From: AC-69 sp046728055 | GTDB lineage: Bacteria; Actinomycetota; UBA4738; HRBIN12 | Direction: 5' to 3' | DNA length: 42,131 nucleotides | NCBI GenBank assembly: GCA_046728055.1 | Contig: JBKPDU010000029.1 | Location: 1 to 42,131 of the forward strand | Part shown: positions 39,714-42,131 of the stretch, piece by piece | Numbering within the stretch: position 1 is the stretch's first letter | How the letters are laid out: every line of letters starts with the position of its first letter | Notes under the pieces: generated by a model | Told to the model about the DNA's origin: nothing | Database searches by the model: none | The model's input: the letters and a program-made list of their open reading frames with translations, nothing else | Program-made: the position numbers and the translations under genes

Positions 39714-40691
39714 GTGGGAGCGGTCACGTTCGACGTGGCTCCGGGCATCACGGCGATCGACACGCAGATGGCCGGGCGCGACCGGTCCACGGCCGCGTAC
39801 GTGCTCCAGGACGAGGAGACGACCATCGTCGAGACCGGCCCCACCACTTCGGTTGAGCCGGTGACCGAGGGGTTGGCCTCGCTCGGTGTCGGCCCCTCCG
39901 ACCTGGCCAACGTGGTGCTGACCCATATCCACCTGGACCATGCGGGCGGCGTTGGCCGTATCGCTGCGGCGTTCCCACGGGCAACGATCTGGGTTCACGA
40001 ACGAGGGGCCCCCCATCTCGCCGATCCGACCAGGCTGGTGGCCAGCGCCAGTCGGGTCTACGGAGAGGAACGGATGGCCGAGTGGTTCGGACCCGTCGAG
40101 GCGGTCGAGCCCAACCGCCTGAGGGCGATCGGGGACGGTGAGCGCATCCGGTTGCGCGGCAGGGATCTCGAGGTCCTGTACACACCCGGCCACGCGTCCC
40201 ACCACGTGGCCCTCGTGGATTCGGAATCCGGTGCCGTCCTCACGGGTGACGCGCTCGGCATCCACGTGCCCGACCTCCCGGTGCTGCGACCGGCCACGCC
40301 ACCCCCGGACTTCGATCTCGAGCTCGCGCTCGACAGCATCGAGCGGATCCGGTCCCGCGCCAGCTCGGTTCTGCTGTTCGCCCACTTCGGCCCGATCCAG
40401 GACATCGATCGGACGTGCGAGCTCGCGGAGCAGCGAATTCGGAGCTGGGCCGAGTCCGTCCGGGAGGCGATGGAGACGACCGACGACCTGGACGAGATCG
40501 CGGAACGGCTGGTCCGGGAGAGCGCGCGCGATATCGAGACCGGCGCAGAAGCCGACCTCGACCTGGACGCGCTCGAGGAGCGGTTGCAGCTGCTGTCCAG
40601 CATCCGGATGAACGCGATGGGGCTGATGCGCTTCTGGTCCAAGCGACGCGACATTGAGCGTGTCGGCGAGCAGCCGGCTCAGCCCAGCTGA
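39714..40691 (+). CDS. Metallo-beta-lactamase-fold hydrolase
   Basis: Protein of 325 aa. Zinc motif THIHLDHAGG (His71, His73, Asp75, His76) is followed by YTPGHASHHVAL and VLTGDALG. The last 110 residues are a helical extension (from LALDSIERIRSRASSVLLFAHFGPIQDI). The substrate is unknown; such proteins include thioesterases and quorum lactonases. The GTG start without ribosome site fits a leaderless mRNA. The 3' end overlaps the convergent TPR gene by 13 bases. Confidence 0.88.
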   Translation: MGAVTFDVAPGITAIDTQMAGRDRSTAAYVLQDEETTIVETGPTTSVEPVTEGLASLGVGPSDLANVVLTHIHLDHAGGVGRIAAAFPRATIWVHERGAPHLADPTRLVASASRVYGEERMAEWFGPVEAVEPNRLRAIGDGERIRLRGRDLEVLYTPGHASHHVALVDSESGAVLTGDALGIHVPDLPVLRPATPPPDFDLELALDSIERIRSRASSVLLFAHFGPIQDIDRTCELAEQRIRSWAESVREAMETTDDLDEIAERLVRESARDIETGAEADLDLDALEERLQLLSSIRMNAMGLMRFWSKRRDIERVGEQPAQPS

Positions 40692-41368
40692 GCCAGCCGC
40701 TCGGCGACGTCATACGCGGCCGGATCGTGCCGCATGATCCTGCGGAACGTTCGCTCGGCCTCCTGGGTCCGCCCGGCCCGCTGAAGGACGTCGGCCATCA
40801 CGTACCACACGCGGAGCACCTCCGGGCCGGCGACGTCATCCCTGGTCTTGACCCGGCGCAACAGTCCGAGCGCCTCATCGAACTTGCCCATGTCCGCCAG
40901 CGCGCTCGCCGCGACGATCACCGCCTCCGCCTTCGCCGACAACGGGACGCCCTGAGCTGCCAGGGCCTCCTCGGCCAGCGGGACCGCCCGTTCGGGATGT
41001 CCGGCCGCGCGCAAGCAATCGGCGATGATGTGGTTCTGATCGGCCCGGCCCGACATCCGTCGGTACGCCTGCATCTCGGAGAGGGCCTCGCCGAACCGAT
41101 CCTGGACGTACAGGGCCAGGCCCAGGACCTCTCGGATCGTCGGCGAGCGAGGTGCGAGGTCCTTCGCCTTTCGGGCCTCGGTCGCGGCTCCCTTCGCGTC
41201 GCCTCGCTCGAGCAGCTCGATGGCCCGCTCCAGCCCGGCCATGGCGGCCTGCTGCTTGCCGGCCCGAGCCGTCCGGTTCAGCTCATCGCGGATGTCGCGG
41301 GGAAGCCCACGAGGGTGGGGTCCCGGAGGCCGACGGGGACCGGGGCGAGGACGGAATGCCTTGGGCAC
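40679..41368 (-). CDS. Tetratricopeptide-repeat protein next to the rRNA operon
   Basis: Protein of 229 aa. The first 30 residues are Pro/Arg/Gly-rich (FRPRPGPRRPPGPHPRGLP) and likely disordered or RNA-binding; the rest is TPR-like helices (GLERAIELLERGDAKGAATEARKAKDLAPRS, VLGLALYVQDRFGEALSEMQAYR, DVLQRAGRTQEAERTFRRIMRHDP). The GTG at 41368 follows AGGTGA by five bases; the longer frame to 41404 lacks this. Function is unknown. Confidence 0.8.
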   Translation of the reverse strand: MPKAFRPRPGPRRPPGPHPRGLPRDIRDELNRTARAGKQQAAMAGLERAIELLERGDAKGAATEARKAKDLAPRSPTIREVLGLALYVQDRFGEALSEMQAYRRMSGRADQNHIIADCLRAAGHPERAVPLAEEALAAQGVPLSAKAEAVIVAASALADMGKFDEALGLLRRVKTRDDVAGPEVLRVWYVMADVLQRAGRTQEAERTFRRIMRHDPAAYDVAERLAQLG

Positions 41369-41413
41369 GGCGTCACCTAGCCTACCCGCAGGCACTCCGG
41401 ACACTGGCGGAAA

Positions 41414-41445
41414 GCAAGAGAGCCGCCCGAAGGCGGCTCTCTTGC
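41414..41445 (-). terminator. Terminator of the rRNA operon
   Basis: GCAAGAGAGCCGCC and GGCGGCTCTCTTGC pair perfectly over 14 bp with loop CGAA in the plus-strand reading (minus strand: TTCG loop). On the minus strand it lies right after the 5S rRNA and is followed by a short T-run (41413-41411). Confidence 0.85.
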
Positions 41446-41451
41446 AAGGTG

Positions 41452-41569
41452 TTCCGGCAGCGACCTACTCTCCCACCCGGTCGCCCGGGCAGTACCATCG
41501 GCGCTGGAGGGCTTAACTTCCGGGTTCGGGATGGGACCGGGTGGTTCCCCTCCGCCATGGCCACCGAAA
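41452..41569 (-). rRNA. rrf: 5S ribosomal RNA
   Basis: On the minus strand the ends TTTCGGTGGC and GCTGCCGGAA pair to form helix I. The interior has CCCATCCCGAACCCGGAAGTTAAG-like 5S wording and the end GAGAGTAGGTCGC. About 118 nt. It follows the 23S rRNA with a spacer of about 85 bases. Confidence 0.95.
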
Positions 41570-41656
41570 CGGCGCCTCGGATCCGCTGCGGACCCGACGA
41601 CTGAAGGTGCGAGCTCCGAGCAGAGCCCGGAACGCGATAGCGAGCGCGAGCAAGAG

Positions 41657-42131
<475 letters not shown>

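Overview
The window reads as a piece of chromosome from a high-GC, deep-branching Actinomycetota (probably not a mycolic-acid genus). The evidence is gene content and order: a DUF4193 protein, a GarA-like FHA protein, two MerR genes flanking a bifunctional nuclease, SteA/SteB, an Lnt-DPM synthase fusion, an AroH-type chorismate mutase, and blocks in nearly the order known from Mycobacterium tuberculosis (Rv1826-Rv1832, Rv1691-Rv1701, Rv1709-Rv1713). GTG starts are frequent and many genes overlap by 4 bases (GTGA, ATGA, TTGA), which implies long translationally coupled operons. The species cannot be named from this sequence.

Layout, left to right. 1-2093 (+): the 3' part of a free-standing reverse transcriptase running into a YtcJ-like amidohydrolase. 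2094-2390: an intergenic region with its own promoter, a strongly structured ~100-nt RNA candidate ending in a terminator, and a second promoter. 2391-4975 (+): a DUF4193 zinc protein and an apolipoprotein N-acyltransferase/dolichol-phosphate mannose synthase fusion. 5089-12986 (-): a glycine-cleavage/GarA block: gcvPB, gcvPA, a nuclease-like gene coupled to a MerR gene, the bifunctional nuclease, hpt, a D,D-carboxypeptidase, a second MerR gene, the zinc-ribbon/FHA protein and gcvH. 13055-14074 (-): pgsA and tRNA-Pro(GGG). 14108-21089 (-): der, cmk, aroA, tyrA, aroH, an RluB-type pseudouridine synthase, scpB and scpA. 21086-27902 (-): trpS, an M50 protease, deoA, deoB, a DksA/TraR protein, xerD and ald. 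27963-35947 (-): a Nudix hydrolase, pyrG, a WecA/MraY-like transferase, a GT2 enzyme, steB, steA, nadK, tlyA and a coiled-coil protein. 36074-41368: a rhomboid protease (+), HAD and TPR genes (-), DUF1015 (+), a short SSB (-), a metallo-beta-lactamase-fold protein (+) and a TPR protein (-). 41414-42131 (-): the terminator, 5S rRNA and 3' end of 23S rRNA of an rRNA operon.

Most of the window is conserved core: one-carbon metabolism, aromatic amino acids, nucleotides, chromosome segregation, translation and envelope. The less ordinary parts are the reverse transcriptase at the left edge; the structured RNA unit at 2118-2253; a MerR promoter whose 17-bp spacer is almost filled by a perfect inverted repeat, driving a MerR gene coupled to a nuclease-fold protein; a four-gene coupled SteA-SteB-GT2-WecA/MraY-like module; and a trpS gene with no normal start codon before its HIGH motif. 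All functional calls come from reading motifs by eye; no database search was run.
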